A stretch of DNA of 64,000 bases from Isoetes taiwanensis (taxonomy: Eukaryota > Streptophyta > Lycopodiopsida > Isoetales > Isoetaceae): assembly GCA_021234155.1 (NCBI GenBank), contig JAJEKV010000675.1, forward strand, positions 56,172-120,171. Direction: 5' to 3'. The translations under genes were made by a program, and so were the position numbers. Below the pieces are notes generated by a model. It was not told the DNA's origin. It ran no database searches and worked only from the letters and a program-made list of their open reading frames with translations. This document shows, piece after piece, positions 33,199 to 44,600 of this stretch (the first letter of the stretch is position 1; each line of letters opens with the position of its first letter).

Positions 33199-34365
33199 TC
33201 AGGCAATCTGAGCCACCTTGACCTCGAGTTGTTCACCCACTATTTTTTTTCTATTCTTGAGCCAAACCAGCCAAGTAGAGATCTCCAGAATAATGCAAAT
33301 AAGTCCCAGAACAGATAAAACACTAGCATAAGCAATCCTCCATTTGTTGCCAGGCTGAAGAATATGAAACCCTTTGAAGATATTGATAATAGCCAGAATA
33401 ATGATGCAGTAACCAATGGAGTGGTGGTAAATATTCCAGTAGAGTCTCTTCTTGTGATCCTTGTGAAGTCTCAACTTGAGAGCAAGGATTTGGAGGGTAG
33501 CTAATGCACACAGAGTGATGCCAATATTTCTATGTGAATGATGCACAAGACCCTTAGATTGATTTCCCAAATAAACCCCTATGCCGAAGGAACTGATTCC
33601 TAGAATATACCCGCAAACTTGGCAAAAGATATGGAGGTAAAACCAAGCAGGATCAGCCTTTTTGAATGGTCTAAGGTATCTAGCAGACATAATTCCAAGG
33701 ATGAGAAGGATACCCCAAGAGATTGTAGCTAGAATACCATGAGTATTTTTGAGGTGCTGTCTTGGAGCTCCAGAACTTGCAATAGTAGCAATGCCACTAG
33801 AATTAAAATCAATTGAACCATAGGAATTTAAATCTAATAGAGAATGCTCCTGTGGTGCATCGCCTATTACTTGGCTGCCTCTGTTCCAAATTATAAATTT
33901 CTTACTTGGAGGACTGCTAAAGTTTAATTTAGCATAGAATTTCATGCTTTTGCCACTGATTTGCACAGCCTTGTCGAGGACTGTGAAAATGGTGCTGCTT
34001 GAAGGGTGTGGCGCATTGCCTCCGTTTTGGGCTGTTTTGAGCTGGTATTCCAAGACATAATTTCCGGTTGAATTGCTGAAGGCAATTAACACACTGCTTC
34101 CAGCCATTAATCCGGCAGCAGTCGGATTAATCCCCCATGCTATCCATCCCCCCGATGCTGTAGCGTTGTTTGAAAATCCAACTTCCAGTGTAGTTCCATT
34201 TGTTGAATACGCCAATTCTGCCCCTTGTTCTGCCAAACTGGAGCAATTCGCGAAATTCTTGCTTTTGCTTCCGAATGTCAGATCTGTTTTGCAGCTGCCC
34301 TCTGCTCCGATTGAGAAGCCCACTATAACCACAATTGCTAGCACTAGATTTCGAAATACACCCAT
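33199..34365 (-). CDS. Cytochrome b561 and DOMON domain-containing protein
   Basis: This 388-residue intact frame is the one convincing host gene. The family (CYBDOM) moves electrons across a membrane from cytosolic ascorbate to the outer face. A hydrophobic signal peptide covers residues 1-23. A DOMON domain spans about 46-175 with GGWIAWGINP, GLMAGSSVLIAF and IWNRGSQVIG. Met87 and His174 sit where the related AIR12 protein has its haem ligands. The b561 core (about 205-370) has five hydrophobic helices. It contains KNTHGILATISWG, AWFYLHIFCQVCGYILG, HSHRNIGI and YWNIYHHSIGY, giving haem histidines near 209, 245, 278 and 314. The length is usual for the family and the frame has no intron. The ATG at 34365 is chosen because the signal peptide follows directly. 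The tail after the last helix is short and basic. The substrate is inferred from the family. Confidence 0.93.
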   Translation of the reverse strand: MGVFRNLVLAIVVIVGFSIGAEGSCKTDLTFGSKSKNFANCSSLAEQGAELAYSTNGTTLEVGFSNNATASGGWIAWGINPTAAGLMAGSSVLIAFSNSTGNYVLEYQLKTAQNGGNAPHPSSSTIFTVLDKAVQISGKSMKFYAKLNFSSPPSKKFIIWNRGSQVIGDAPQEHSLLDLNSYGSIDFNSSGIATIASSGAPRQHLKNTHGILATISWGILLILGIMSARYLRPFKKADPAWFYLHIFCQVCGYILGISSFGIGVYLGNQSKGLVHHSHRNIGITLCALATLQILALKLRLHKDHKKRLYWNIYHHSIGYCIIILAIINIFKGFHILQPGNKWRIAYASVLSVLGLICIILEISTWLVWLKNRKKIVGEQLEVKVAQIA

Positions 34366-34540
34366 TGTTCTTCAAAATTTGAAACAGAAAAAATCGATCT
34401 AAGGATTTGAAGTTTGAACCCCCAATTTTTGCACGAATTCGTCTTCCTGCAGGGCGCCCAGAGGACCAATTCGTTAAGAGTCAAATGGCTTCCTGCCCTC
34501 CGGGCACGACAGGCTATTGCTGAGCCGAGTAATTAATGTC

Positions 34541-34550
34541 GAAATATATT
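34541..34550 (-). promoter_or_regulatory. Possible TATA box of the cytochrome b561/DOMON gene
   Basis: The minus strand reads CAATATATTT about 175 bases before the start codon, a plausible distance for a plant core promoter with a medium-length leader. AT-rich words are common, so this is only a candidate. Confidence 0.25.
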
Positions 34551-34847
34551 GGAAGGCAGGCACAGATTCGAAAAAGGAGTAGGACCAACCATAAGACATA
34601 CACATACAGCTGGACTCGCATCGTGTGTCGAGGTGGGGAAAAAAGGATTGCTAACCAAACCAACAGGTCAATCGATTACAAGACCAACAGGTAGGGCTCG
34701 CCAGGCCCTTACCAGGCGAAATTGCCGGCCCTAGCACATTTTCTAACGTAATGCTTCGGGGCAAAGGCTATTTAGCTTACTCGAGCGGAAGCAAGCAACG
34801 ATTTCTTCAAAATCATTGCAATTTTATAGAGGCCAAGAGAGGAGGCC

Positions 34848-34927
34848 ATTATCAGAGATAATCTGTGCGTAATTAGCTGAAATAGCCATTATCAGAGATA
34901 ATCTGGTCTGTAATTAGGCGAAATAGC
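34848..34927. repeat. Tandem duplication containing a small palindrome
   Basis: The phrase ccattatcagagataatctg occurs twice, about 38 bases apart, each followed by gtaattag and gaaatagcc. Each copy has the palindrome attatc-aga-gataat. It lies about 480 bases upstream of the cytochrome gene. Confidence 0.7.
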
Positions 34928-35600
34928 CTCTGCTCGAATATTCCAGAATATGGCTAAATCCTGACCCTTCTGGCCATTCCAATAAAGAATATTTCATATG
35001 AGACTAAATCCTAGCCCCTCGAAAATTGGGGGCTCTAAGCCCTGTCGGGATGGGATGCCGTTACACCTGTGCCTGCATCGTGACCTCCTATGAAGTGTGG
35101 AAAAATCGTTAATGGAGAGATAGGGCGAGGTAGATACTTGGGGTTTCTGGGTGGACGGAATGAAGCGGCTCTGGGGGAGGCGTAAGGAAGCGCTATTGTG
35201 AAGCATGGCATGATTGCGGAGAAAACACATTTGGAGGAGATAGGCCAGAAGCTTGGAAAAGATAGAAATGGGGTAAGCAATTTCACTGATTTTTGTGCTG
35301 ATGGTAAACATGAAGGGCAGGAAAATCGTGGAAGCATGGATTCCACTGTGTAATAATGAAAATAAGAGGTTTAATCACTTTGGAAACAAAAGGCAATACT
35401 TTAGAAAGAATTATAAGGCCTGTGTTTTCGAATGGATTAAGAAAGGAATTCCAAACTAATCTCAGAGCAACAGAGTAGAAGAGGCCTTGAACTCTGTCTT
35501 CTAAAACTTGTTCCGCCAATTTAGAACAGCTCCTTGGTCGGCAGTATCAAACCGTAACACAAAGCAATCTTAAAGTAACAGAGATAAGCCACTCAAGGCA
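34928..35600. other. Stretch without recognised gene before the LINE
   Basis: Three overlapping minus-strand frames (34994-35519) have no recognised motif. This may be the 5' untranslated part of the plus-strand LINE that follows or unrelated flank. Confidence 0.4.
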
Positions 35601-35610
35601 TATCAAGAAT

Positions 35611-36259
35611 ATGGAAAATCTAATTTCTAGGGCCGTGGTGGGATTCTTCACGGGAGGTTTTTTGGACTACAGGAAATTACAAAACTGGCTCACAAGGCAT
35701 CTTGATGCTTTGAATATGCCGCAGTTTCAAAGCATCAAAGCTATTGGGAGTAATTTTTTCCTAATATTATTTGATGATGAGAAAGTAGTGGAAAAGATAG
35801 TCTCCAGGGGTGTAGACCGCTTCGCAGGGGAATTTGTGTTATATCAATACTATACTCCAGGCTTCACTCCAGATAAATTGTCCGCTCTTAAACTTCCCTG
35901 TTGGCTTGAGATAGAACAGCTTCCAATGGATATGCTTGACTCATTTTTTTAATTGCCATAGCAAAGAACCGGGGACATACATAACTCATTCGGGATCATG
36001 AAAGGGGCCAAGGATTTTGTGGAAATTACACGCAAATGGAAGGCATTCCACAATTCACTCTCGTCATGGTGGGACATACTATTCCTTATTCAAGTTAAGA
36101 CTCATAAACGGATGGGAGATTAGAAGAATGTTTCCCACAATGGAAATTAAGGGTCCGGAAGATTGTTTTGTGTTCGAGGAGTCACAAAGCAATGTCAAAG
36201 TAGCAAAGCAGAAAAAGACAAACCAAGCTGCCGAAGAAAAAGACAACCAATTCGCATGA
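35611..36259 (+). pseudogene. LINE DUF4283 (ORF1-like) region
   Basis: The first frame (35611-35952) reads RAVVGFFTGGFLDYRKLQNW and FFLILFDDEKVVEKIVSRGV, then LKLPCWLEIEQLP, the three-part DUF4283 pattern (G.F...P....I..W, F...A..VL..G, PVWVRL..LP). A stop follows at 35950, and a lysine-rich frame (36017-36259) covers the region where a linker is expected. The domain probably binds the element's RNA. Confidence 0.75.
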
Positions 36260-36420
36260 CAATATTAAAGTAAAGGGTGAAAAGGTAATAGAGATAAATG
36301 TAAGAAGGAAGAAGTTGGGGTTTTGCTTAACCTACTAGGAGGAGATTATATGGGTATCATGTCGTCTAGTTGGGCCTAGCTCTAGTGAGATTATGAACCT
36401 TTATTGCATGGAGAAAACAA

Positions 36421-36960
36421 TTGAAACTTCTATCGACATATACAGATAATTTTGGGAGGTGCGCAATAGTAACCTGGTATGCTCATGGTAAAAAATGGGG
36501 AGTGATAAATATTTACGCACATAATCAATCAAGTGCAAAGAGCTTCCTTATGGGCGGTGTGAAGAAGAACGAAAAAACTTTGACAGAGATACACGGTGGA
36601 TTATGGTTGGGGACTTTAATATGGTAGAAAGTAGTAGTGATAGATATGGAGGCGGGATCGAAGTTGTGCATGGATTTGAACGGGAACAATGGCTGAGCAT
36701 GCTTAACGAATTGGGATTCATTGAATTGGGGGAGATCCGTGCTTCACATGGTGTAATGGTTGGATTGGTGATGGCATATGCACGCCGCACGCATGTGTGC
36801 TATGTAAGCTCTCAGGTCTTGCAAGAAAGGAACATGTCACTGTACCGTCGTAATCTCTTAGAGAACTCTATTTCAGATCATAATCCGCAGATTATATGCT
36901 CTTCTAGAGTTAGTATCTCTAAACCATTAAAGACAGTCTTCAGATTGAACTCCAGATTTC
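36421..36960 (+). pseudogene. LINE endonuclease (EEP) remnant
   Basis: WGVINIYAHNQSS near 36500, then VGDFNMVESSSDR at about 36607 and NSISDHNPQI near 36867 are the strand, GDFN and SDH.P motifs of apurinic-type LINE endonucleases, which nick the target DNA. The N-terminal metal-binding part (N...N.RG) is missing or lies in the unreadable stretch 36270-36420. A shift separates the first piece from the rest. Confidence 0.75.
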
Positions 36961-37957
36961 TTAAGGACGCAGATTTTGAAGATCAATGTAAGCAGATTTG
37001 GACAGCGGCTAGTAAAAACAAACAGGGAATGGAAGCAATGATAGCGTCTCTAGCAGCAATAAAAAATTTTGCTAAGGTATGGGGTCGTAATAAGGTGGCC
37101 GAGGAAAACGCTCTATTGGAGTCACTTTATAAAGAATTGATAGAGCTTAGAAGAACTGATACTGGTTCAGGCGAAAAGGAAAAAATAGTTTTAGAGAAAA
37201 TTAAGAGAATAGAACAGATCAAAATTAAACAAGCTAAAGTTAAAGCAGGACTGACATGGATCAAGGAAGGTGACAAATGTTCAGGTTTCTTTTTTAGAGT
37301 TGCAAAGCAGAGGAAACAAGCAACCGCGATTGTCCCCGGTCGGTGGAGGATGGATCCATTATCCGGAACCCACAACAGGTGAAGGAGTTTGTTTCAAAAC
37401 ATTTTGAAGATTTCTTCAAGAAGAAAAATATAAATTTTCAAGATTGCTTTGAAGAGTTAATCCTTTCTAAAGTTATATCTAAAGTATCTTCTGTGCAAAG
37501 GGAACAACTTGGACAACCGTTGTCTGTTGAAGAGATGCGTGAGGCTGCCTACTCTCTGGCTAAAAATAAATGCCCAGGTCTAGATGGCATTCCAGCAGAA
37601 TTCTTTCAGGAATATTGGGAATGGGTACAGCCACTTGTGTACAATGCTTATCAGGACTTTCTACAAGCAGATAAGCTTGATAACAGACTAAACACTGGAT
37701 GTATCACCTTAATTCCAAAGATGAAGGAACCGAAGTCCATAGGGGACTGGAGACCTATTACATTGTTGTCAACTTTCTACAAAATTATAGCAAAAGGTTA
37801 CGCAGAAAAAATAAAACCTATTTTGGTGGAGCATATATCTGACGTTCAATCGGGGATTTATCCCGTGCGTAAGTATTCTCAAGAATATTGCGGTACGCTT
37901 TTGAAGGCATACATTGGTGAGAAAGACAAATCAAAAAGTGCTTTATTTAAAGCTTGA
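36961..37957 (+). pseudogene. LINE linker and N-terminal reverse transcriptase
   Basis: After the endonuclease, the frame keeps a coiled helical linker (SLYKELIELRR..., rich in K and E) and LTWIKEGDKCSGFFFRVAKQRK, which matches the WL..GD.NT.FFH phrase of plant LINEs. The next frame (37343-37957) has LAKNKCPGLDGIPAEFFQEYW, TLIPKMKEPKSIGDWRPI and LLSTFYKIIAKGYAEKI, the early reverse-transcriptase boxes. Reading is lost at 37957, near where the F.KAYD box follows in another frame (KKAYDKG at about 37966). Confidence 0.85.
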
Positions 37958-38205
37958 TTTTAAGAAGGCATATGACAAAGGTGTGAGCTGGTCCTTTTGG
38001 AAAAGATGCCGCTTGCTTTTTGGTCGTGGATGTGAATTCACCAATATTGTTGCAAAGTCATGGAAATCATCGCATGCATCGTGGTAGTTTTAGGAGACAG
38101 GGGGCATTAGACAAGGATGCCCCTTGGCTTTTCCTTTTAACATTGTTGCGTAAGGACTATCTCAAGTGCTACCGACAAATGGTGGGAAGATAAGGTTATA
38201 AAGGG

Positions 38206-39216
38206 GTGCAGATGACAGATGGATCGCAACAAGTATGTAATCAATACGCCGATGATACTTTTTTGTTCCTAGAAGCCTCGGAAGATAATCTCTTGAATGC
38301 TAAACATCTATTGGATACTTCCTCTATAGCATCAGGTTGTTTTCTCAATTGGAACAAATGTGCAGCTGTTTGGCCACTAGATGAGCCTCTTCCGACTCAT
38401 GTTACCACTTTTCCCTGGACCATAATACCTGTTGGGTCTTCGTCAAAGTTGCTCGGCATTCCAATCGGGGTATGCACCTCATCCTCGAACATATGGGATG
38501 AGATCTTACTCAGTTTAGACAAACATTTGAGATGGTGGAGGGTTAGTAAGCTCTCCATGGCAGGAAGGATTGTTGTGGCCAAGTCAGTGCTTAGCAGTTC
38601 TCACATTTATGCTGCATCGGTGATGTTGGCGCCTGAATCAAAGCTAGTAGAGTTATCAAAAATGGTGCGAAACTTTGTATGGGGTGATAATGAAGAGGGG
38701 GCAAATGTCAAAGTTGCATGGGAAAAGTGTTTGAGATCCAAATTTAATGGGGGATTAGGAATGCTTGACTTCAAGTTGCATAGTAAGATCCTAGTCTGCA
38801 AATTCATGTGGGAAATTCTTCAACAGGACTCGAAATCTCCTGGCCTTGAGCTTCTAAAACAATCTCTAACTCATTGTATGCCTTGCGGAAAGTCATTTCA
38901 TAAAGCAGAGCTACCTTGGGCCCTTTTTTATAAATTGAGACCATACGCTGGAGCCTCGCCATTTCTTAAAGGATTGTTAAGAGCTTGGGAGACAGTAAAA
39001 GGTCTTTGGCGCCTGGACATCAAAAATTGTAAAACTGTGTCCATGCCCTTGTGGTGGGTGCAGGTGGAAACCAACAGAGGCCGGGTGCCGCTTTTCTCAG
39101 TGGTGAACAAAAGAACTCAAAACAGATGGATGGGGCAGGTTTATCTTGCATTGGAGATTGGTATCGATGCGGTGTACAATGTCCCTGGGAATCATTCCAA
39201 GACAAGTTTAACTTAA
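38206..39216 (+). pseudogene. LINE reverse transcriptase active site and post-RT region
   Basis: This 336-codon frame starts around QQVCNQYADDTFLFLEA, the catalytic YADD box, then CFLNWNKCAAVW, SSKLLGIPIG, WWRVSKLSMAGRIVVAKSVL, RNFVWGDNEEGANVKVAWEKC and GGLGMLDFKLHSK. These are the LG, L.GR...K.VL and F.WG...... W...C.PK..GGLG phrases of plant LINEs. It is the longest open frame in the element. Confidence 0.88.
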
Positions 39217-39860
39217 GAACGCGAGATAAGCGAATTTTAAGCATGGTACGAGACAATATTCCTCCTTATGCGACTCCACAAGTAGGTGCTTTCTGCCTAC
39301 CTCGTGAAAATCTTGACAAAAAACAGTTTGTTTTAAAGGCATACAAGGCCCTGCATGTGAATGAATTGATAAGTCTCCCCTCTCAATGGGAGTTAACATT
39401 AGAAGATAACCAAGTCACTCAACTATGGAAAGGAATCTGGAGGAGCCACTTGCCACCAAAGGTTTCCACACTATTATGGCAAATTTTTCATAGAGCAAAC
39501 AGAGTCAACATATTAGTGAGCAGGTTCAACAGTGATGTATCTCCGAGTTGCCCAATGTGTGGGCAAGAAGTAGAAACAATTGAACACTGTTTCATGGATT
39601 GTAGAGAACTCCGCTCAGTATGGGGAAAATTGAAGGACGCGTTTGAGACTTCTATTTCAGAAAAAGAGATCTTGCTAGGTTTATATCCATCATCTTGGCA
39701 AACTGAAAAAAGAGTTGCTTTGAATCTATGCAAAGGATGGCTTTTATGGCTAATATGGAAAAGCAGAGAAAATTTGTGTTCTCCCAAGAATATCTTCCGG
39801 ACGACAACCCTATGGCCATCTCTCGAAACAAAAGGCCCGCCAATATCTTGCGGCATTTGA
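39217..39860 (+). pseudogene. LINE C-terminal zf-RVT zinc finger
   Basis: The frame that opens at 39051 takes over near 39216 after a shift. It reads WKGIWRSHLPPKVSTLLWQI, RANRVNILVSRF, SCPMCGQEVETIEHCFMDC and GWLLWLIWKSRE. C-x2-C...E(T/S)..H.F..C is the zf-RVT finger of plant LINEs. It matches 46779-46860 and 20400-20520 in this window. Confidence 0.88.
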
Positions 39861-40033
39861 GGAGGAGGAATGGGCTTCCCAAGCCCGCGACTTTCTTTCA
39901 TCACTCTTGTAAAAGATTAGCTTCATAGCCGAGTGGTTATCCTTACATAAACAAATATGATATGTAAGTGTATGATATCACTTGGTGCATGTAAACCATT
40001 GATGAGTTCCAATTAATATACATCTGATCTTTC

Positions 40034-40060
40034 AAAAAAAAAAAAAAAAAAAAAAAAAAA
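40034..40060 (+). other. Poly(A) tail of the LINE
   Basis: Twenty-seven A follow the LINE's 3' untranslated region, as left by target-primed reverse transcription. The uninterrupted run suggests a young insertion. Confidence 0.85.
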
Positions 40061-40850
40061 GGCCTAAAAATATATTTGAATACATAATTATTTACTACCT
40101 ACATTAAGATATGCCTTAACCCAACAACTAGAAGTGTATCTACCTTCCTTAGCCAATATAAATATAACAGTAGTAGTATTAAACTCCTTGGAAATCGAAC
40201 CCAAGTATTGCCAGTGAGCCTGGAAATGGAAATCATACCTTGTTCCCTTGCTCGATGCTCCGAGAGATTAAATCTCCCCACCGCAAATGCACACGCGGCA
40301 ATTCCCGGCAATTCCACGAGATGTACATGACATCTCCATTACCATCTTGAACATCATTTTTCCCGGGTGTGATGCAAACATCACAAAACATAGTAGATCT
40401 TCCGGATCATAGACCATGGCATAGAGAACACTCCACATGTTCAAACAAAAAAATAGAGCTAAAAATAATATGAATAACAAAAAAGCAACATTTCACATTC
40501 CTTCAACGGTGGTTCAGGTGGCCATTCATCTTTGTGCACCAGAGCATGTCATACATCCTCATGTTTCTGTGCATTAAGGCTCTTACCCTGCTAAAAGCGG
40601 AATGGATGATAATAGCTTGGCTCACGTAGGCCCTTCTTCCACCCACATCCATGTATATGAGCCACAGATCCAGGCAGTAGTTCATATTGCCCATAGTACT
40701 ACTATATGAAGCCAAATCATTGCACGCTTCTTACCAGCTAAAGGAATCAACATCTCCAGCACAAACCACAATAAAGCACAGCAGGAAACAAGTGCAGGCT
40801 TGGGTCGGTGCTGCTATCGGCTCCTAGATTAACCAGAGCATCCAGCTTAT

Positions 40851-41190
40851 GAGGGGGGATCAACCCAAGTGAATCCCCCCTCAAGCAAGCGAATAAGTCA
40901 ATCTTCAATAATTAATAAAGGTGGTTTCTCCAGGCATGTTAGCATTTTGAATTTACGGTGGAGGATTCACTCAAGCGGATCCTCACAGGAGGATTCCCTC
41001 AGGTGAATCCTCCCAATAATTAATAAGGGAGATTTTTTCAAGCATGTGAGCATTTTAAATTTATGAGGGAGGATTTGCAGCGAATCCTCCCAAGCATGCG
41101 AAATCAACGCATTAAATATTGGAGATTTTTCAAATGATTTTGTTTAACCAGGGTCGAGGATTCAATTAAGCGAGGACCCTCCCTAGAGCA
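40851..41190. repeat. Array of imperfect palindromes in a roughly 112-base repeat
   Basis: Five related inverted-repeat sites follow one another at 40851-40882, 40970-40984, 40988-41014, 41065-41091 and about 41156-41190. Each has a ggaggatt(c) half and a gaatcctcc half around a CAAGTG/TCAAGCG-like centre. Between them a phrase (aataattaataa..., then gcatgt(t/g)agcattttgaattta) recurs at 40902 and 41014, giving a period near 112. The function is unknown. Confidence 0.7.
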
Positions 41191-41638
41191 GACGTGGATG
41201 CCATGTCATTAGGAGCATTAACTTCAGTGAATCCTTTAAGGGCCCTTTAGATTTCTGCCTCTACGCAAATCCGGCAATCCAAGGTGAGGGCAAGGGCGTT
41301 TCTTCACGAGAAGGTTTGATGGTTGCAGTGATGGAGTTTGGGTCAGTTCAGCCTTAATTTTCATAGCCAGTCCAAATTGTTCAACGGAGTGCAGCAATCA
41401 TCCAACTGGGCTTTGCTATTCACACTAATATAAGTGGAGCAGAATGTGGTAATGCAATAAAGCTACAATGTTGCTAAAATGGAATCTTCCGTCCTGACCA
41501 AGATGCATCTTCAAAAGTTTCAATGGGCTCATTCAAGCTACCGAACTTCTTATAGATGCATAGATCCAAAGGTATCTCTAACTCTGTACAATGTCAGGGA
41601 GCTCAAACAGGTTGTTCCTCAATCTGGTCATATCAAAG

Positions 41639-44600
41639 TTAACAGCCAAAACCAAATGGCTCATGTTCTAGCAATTCATACAAGTTACCATTTATTAACT
41701 TGTAATATTTTCCAGTAACAACTACTTCATTCCTACCAAACTTTTGCCCCCAAGGATCCTTGTATGCTTTCTCTATAACATATTTTAAAATATAAAAGTC
41801 TACTTTTTCTTTGTTGTTAGGCTCAGCATTGACAGCAAAGTTATCTCCAACAGCAATGATATCTGATTTCCACTCATGATCTCCTTCAAAAGCAGGGGCC
41901 TTCAACAACTTCCCTCAACATAGCCCGCACCCATAGGTTTTAATTTGAGTATGATCACGTGCCTATTCTAGCAATGTAGGGACACTTTGCATATTCCCTA
42001 ACCAGCAATTATGAAAGAAACATGTGAAGTTCATATGTGCCACTTGAGTCAGGTCAGTTCTTTGAGTAGGCATGATGGAATGAAATTTGCTAGAGCTAGA
42101 TAGAGTTGCACAATCATATCTTTCACTTCTATCAACATCTCCTATGCCAACTTCTCAAAAATATCTATCAAACACAAGCATTCACAAGCTCAGCAAATTA
42201 GAATGTATAAAAATCAGGTAGTTCAACAAAGACACCAGACTCATCCTTGCCTTCCATTGTCATGTTGTCACCTGAAATGTTTTTTTTTGCAAAAAAACCT
42301 CTACATCATGTGCATTTCTATGGCATGAATTTCGTTTTAACATCTCATGAGTTAGGGCTCTCTTAATGGCGGCTCAAAGACCATCATGTTCACCTATTTC
42401 TCTATCAGATTAGTCTTTGGAAATGAACATTAACTCGATTAAATGAAAATGAAAGTTACCTTTCCCATGATAAGAAGCAAAAATAATTCCAAGTTATTGG
42501 GATGCCACTAGTTTGATAATTTCTTCCTAGAAAGTAAAATGTTCCACTTCCTTTCCCTTGGCTAGAACATCCATCGGACTAAACAATATGCGTTGTACTT
42601 GATTTGTTTTGTCGGACAAAAATCTTTGCATATTTGTTCAAACAATGTTGGGACAAAAATGTTGCATGACTATTCAAACAATGTTGCATAAACAAAGTGT
42701 CATGTTCCCTATCATCATATGGAAATGTAGAAGTGAGTTTCTTTTGATGATTCTTCTCTCATCTTCATCAATTTAGGCTCATCACTTTTGGTGGCATGTC
42801 GTATGTTATATGCACTAAAAATTGTGCACCGATCATTCCTCCAATGCTTTGAATTTCTTCTTTGAATCTTAAAGCTGTAATTTTCAGCAAAATCAATCTT
42901 GAAACTATTGCATCCTTTGGAAATGTTTCCAAACACTCCTTGAATTGCCTGGCCTGCCATCTACCCTCATAGTTGTGTGGAATGAATTCCTTGACTTTTC
43001 GGCATTACGGAAAATATCGGTGAAGCACTTGTGGTCTTGTAAACCAGTTTAGTGACTGGTTTTCCCAACTTATAACCTCCTTTGTCATCGGGTTCTTTCT
43101 GATTCATATATCTACAATAAATCTGAGAATTAAAAATAAAGCTACACGATAATGAAGCATAAAAAAAAGAACAATCTTAGTACCTTGTCATATGTCTTCC
43201 ACTCCACACGCACACCATTTTTGAAATTCTCTTCTTTTGGACATGTTGGCAGCTTGCTAGGTCCCACTTATTACACTTGGACAGTTAGGCAGTCATGTGC
43301 ATACCATTCTTCACTTTCATCTCTTGGACAACCAAGATTACAATTGCTGTAATTCTGCTTTCTTGTGTCGTTATTGTAGGTTTCATTTTACCAGCATTTC
43401 AGAAGGGAGTATTCTAAGTTTGAGGTTTCTTTCTCGAGTTTTTCATGCCTTGAAACCCCTTATGTTAGGAAAGTAAAGAATGAGAAACATGCTGTTGTGT
43501 GTCTATCATATGAGGCAGATTTTATTAGACTTGCAATTAACAAAGTAAGACATGATGAAAAAAAAAATTCATGATCCAAATTGTAAATGCATGTGTGAAG
43601 TTTGTGGTCCTGGACCAACATGCATGGCAAGGAAGAGCACCTATGCTTCAATAAGTGAGCTTTGGAGGTCAGCATGTGCAATCAAACTAACCTGAGTCTC
43701 CTCCAGGAAGTGTAATGGATGCATGATCTTGAATCCTTTAGCCACTCTAATCCTTATAACATGTTTCTTGCATGGAGACACTCATGTGTTATCTCTCAAA
43801 AAGTCAACTACTAGTTTCCTCTCATCATAAGAGAGTCACATCACATCGGTATTCTTCTTGAACATGGACCATGGTCCACTACCATGCTCGTACCAATCTT
43901 CTATTAGCTGCAAATGACCACAATCTTCCTATTCAGATTCATTTGCTTGGCAAAAGCGGAGACTTGTTAGTTTCACCATTATTTTGTAAAAGTCATTGCG
44001 GCACTTCTTGCTCTCCACACATCGTAGTTTTTGAATACTTATGAGCTGCAAAGACTCCCTCAAATTGTTAATGATTGTTTTCATTGTGTTTAATTCTTTG
44101 TTGTTTGAGAGATCTAGTTCATGTATCCACTTTCTAGAACCCCTAGAATTTCCACTCTTTCTTAGGATGTAGCATTCTCACACAATTCGTTCACAAGCTT
44201 GCCTAATTCTTTTGACAACTTTTTTTTCCAAGCTGGCTTTGAATGAACCTTTCTTACCAGCAGAACATCCATAACTTGGCATCCTCAAATTCCATAAATT
44301 CAGCACCCCATCTTTGAAGTAGCACCATTGAATGAATTTTTGTTCCACTAGCGATTACATTACATCGATCGACCAATTTAGAACAAAAAAATTCAGCAAT
44401 TTAATAGCAGAAGCATTTAACAAGGACTACCTTGTCTTTCATATGTAGTTTCTTCATTCCTTGTGAAATCCACTGTTTCAGATGAAATGTGAGTGCCAGC
44501 TTCGATTTGTGTAGGTGATTCTTGAGGTAATTTTACGCAAATTGTGAGCGGCACTCGAAATCGTTTGGAATTGTTGTGAACTCTTGCATGCCTTGACATT

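Larger units (their letters stand above)
35611..40060 (+). mobile_element. Nearly full-length LINE retrotransposon with poly(A) tail
   Basis: In one orientation it carries a DUF4283 domain, an endonuclease with GDFN and SDH motifs, a linker, a reverse transcriptase with YADD, a conserved post-RT region and a zf-RVT finger, and it ends in 27 A at 40034-40060. That is the order of a plant L1-clade LINE. At least five frame breaks separate the pieces (near 36260, 36600, 37360, 37957-38200 and 39216). The true 5' end and target-site duplication were not found. Relatives in this window are 20028-21375, 46779-47291, 48115-48318 and 49060-49230. Confidence 0.9.

Noticed and set aside
33323-34402. 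Additional genes overlapping the cytochrome gene
   Set aside because: The extra frames lie within the intact b561/DOMON frame and have no independent motif support.
39915-39945. tRNA-Leu/Ser-like A box (agccgagtggtta)
   Set aside because: It lies in the 3' untranslated region of the LINE and no B box or acceptor stem follows before the poly(A) tail.
40851-41190. CRISPR-like spaced palindromic repeats
   Set aside because: Sites are spaced unevenly, the spacers are themselves repeated, and no cas gene is present. The plant context also rules it out.
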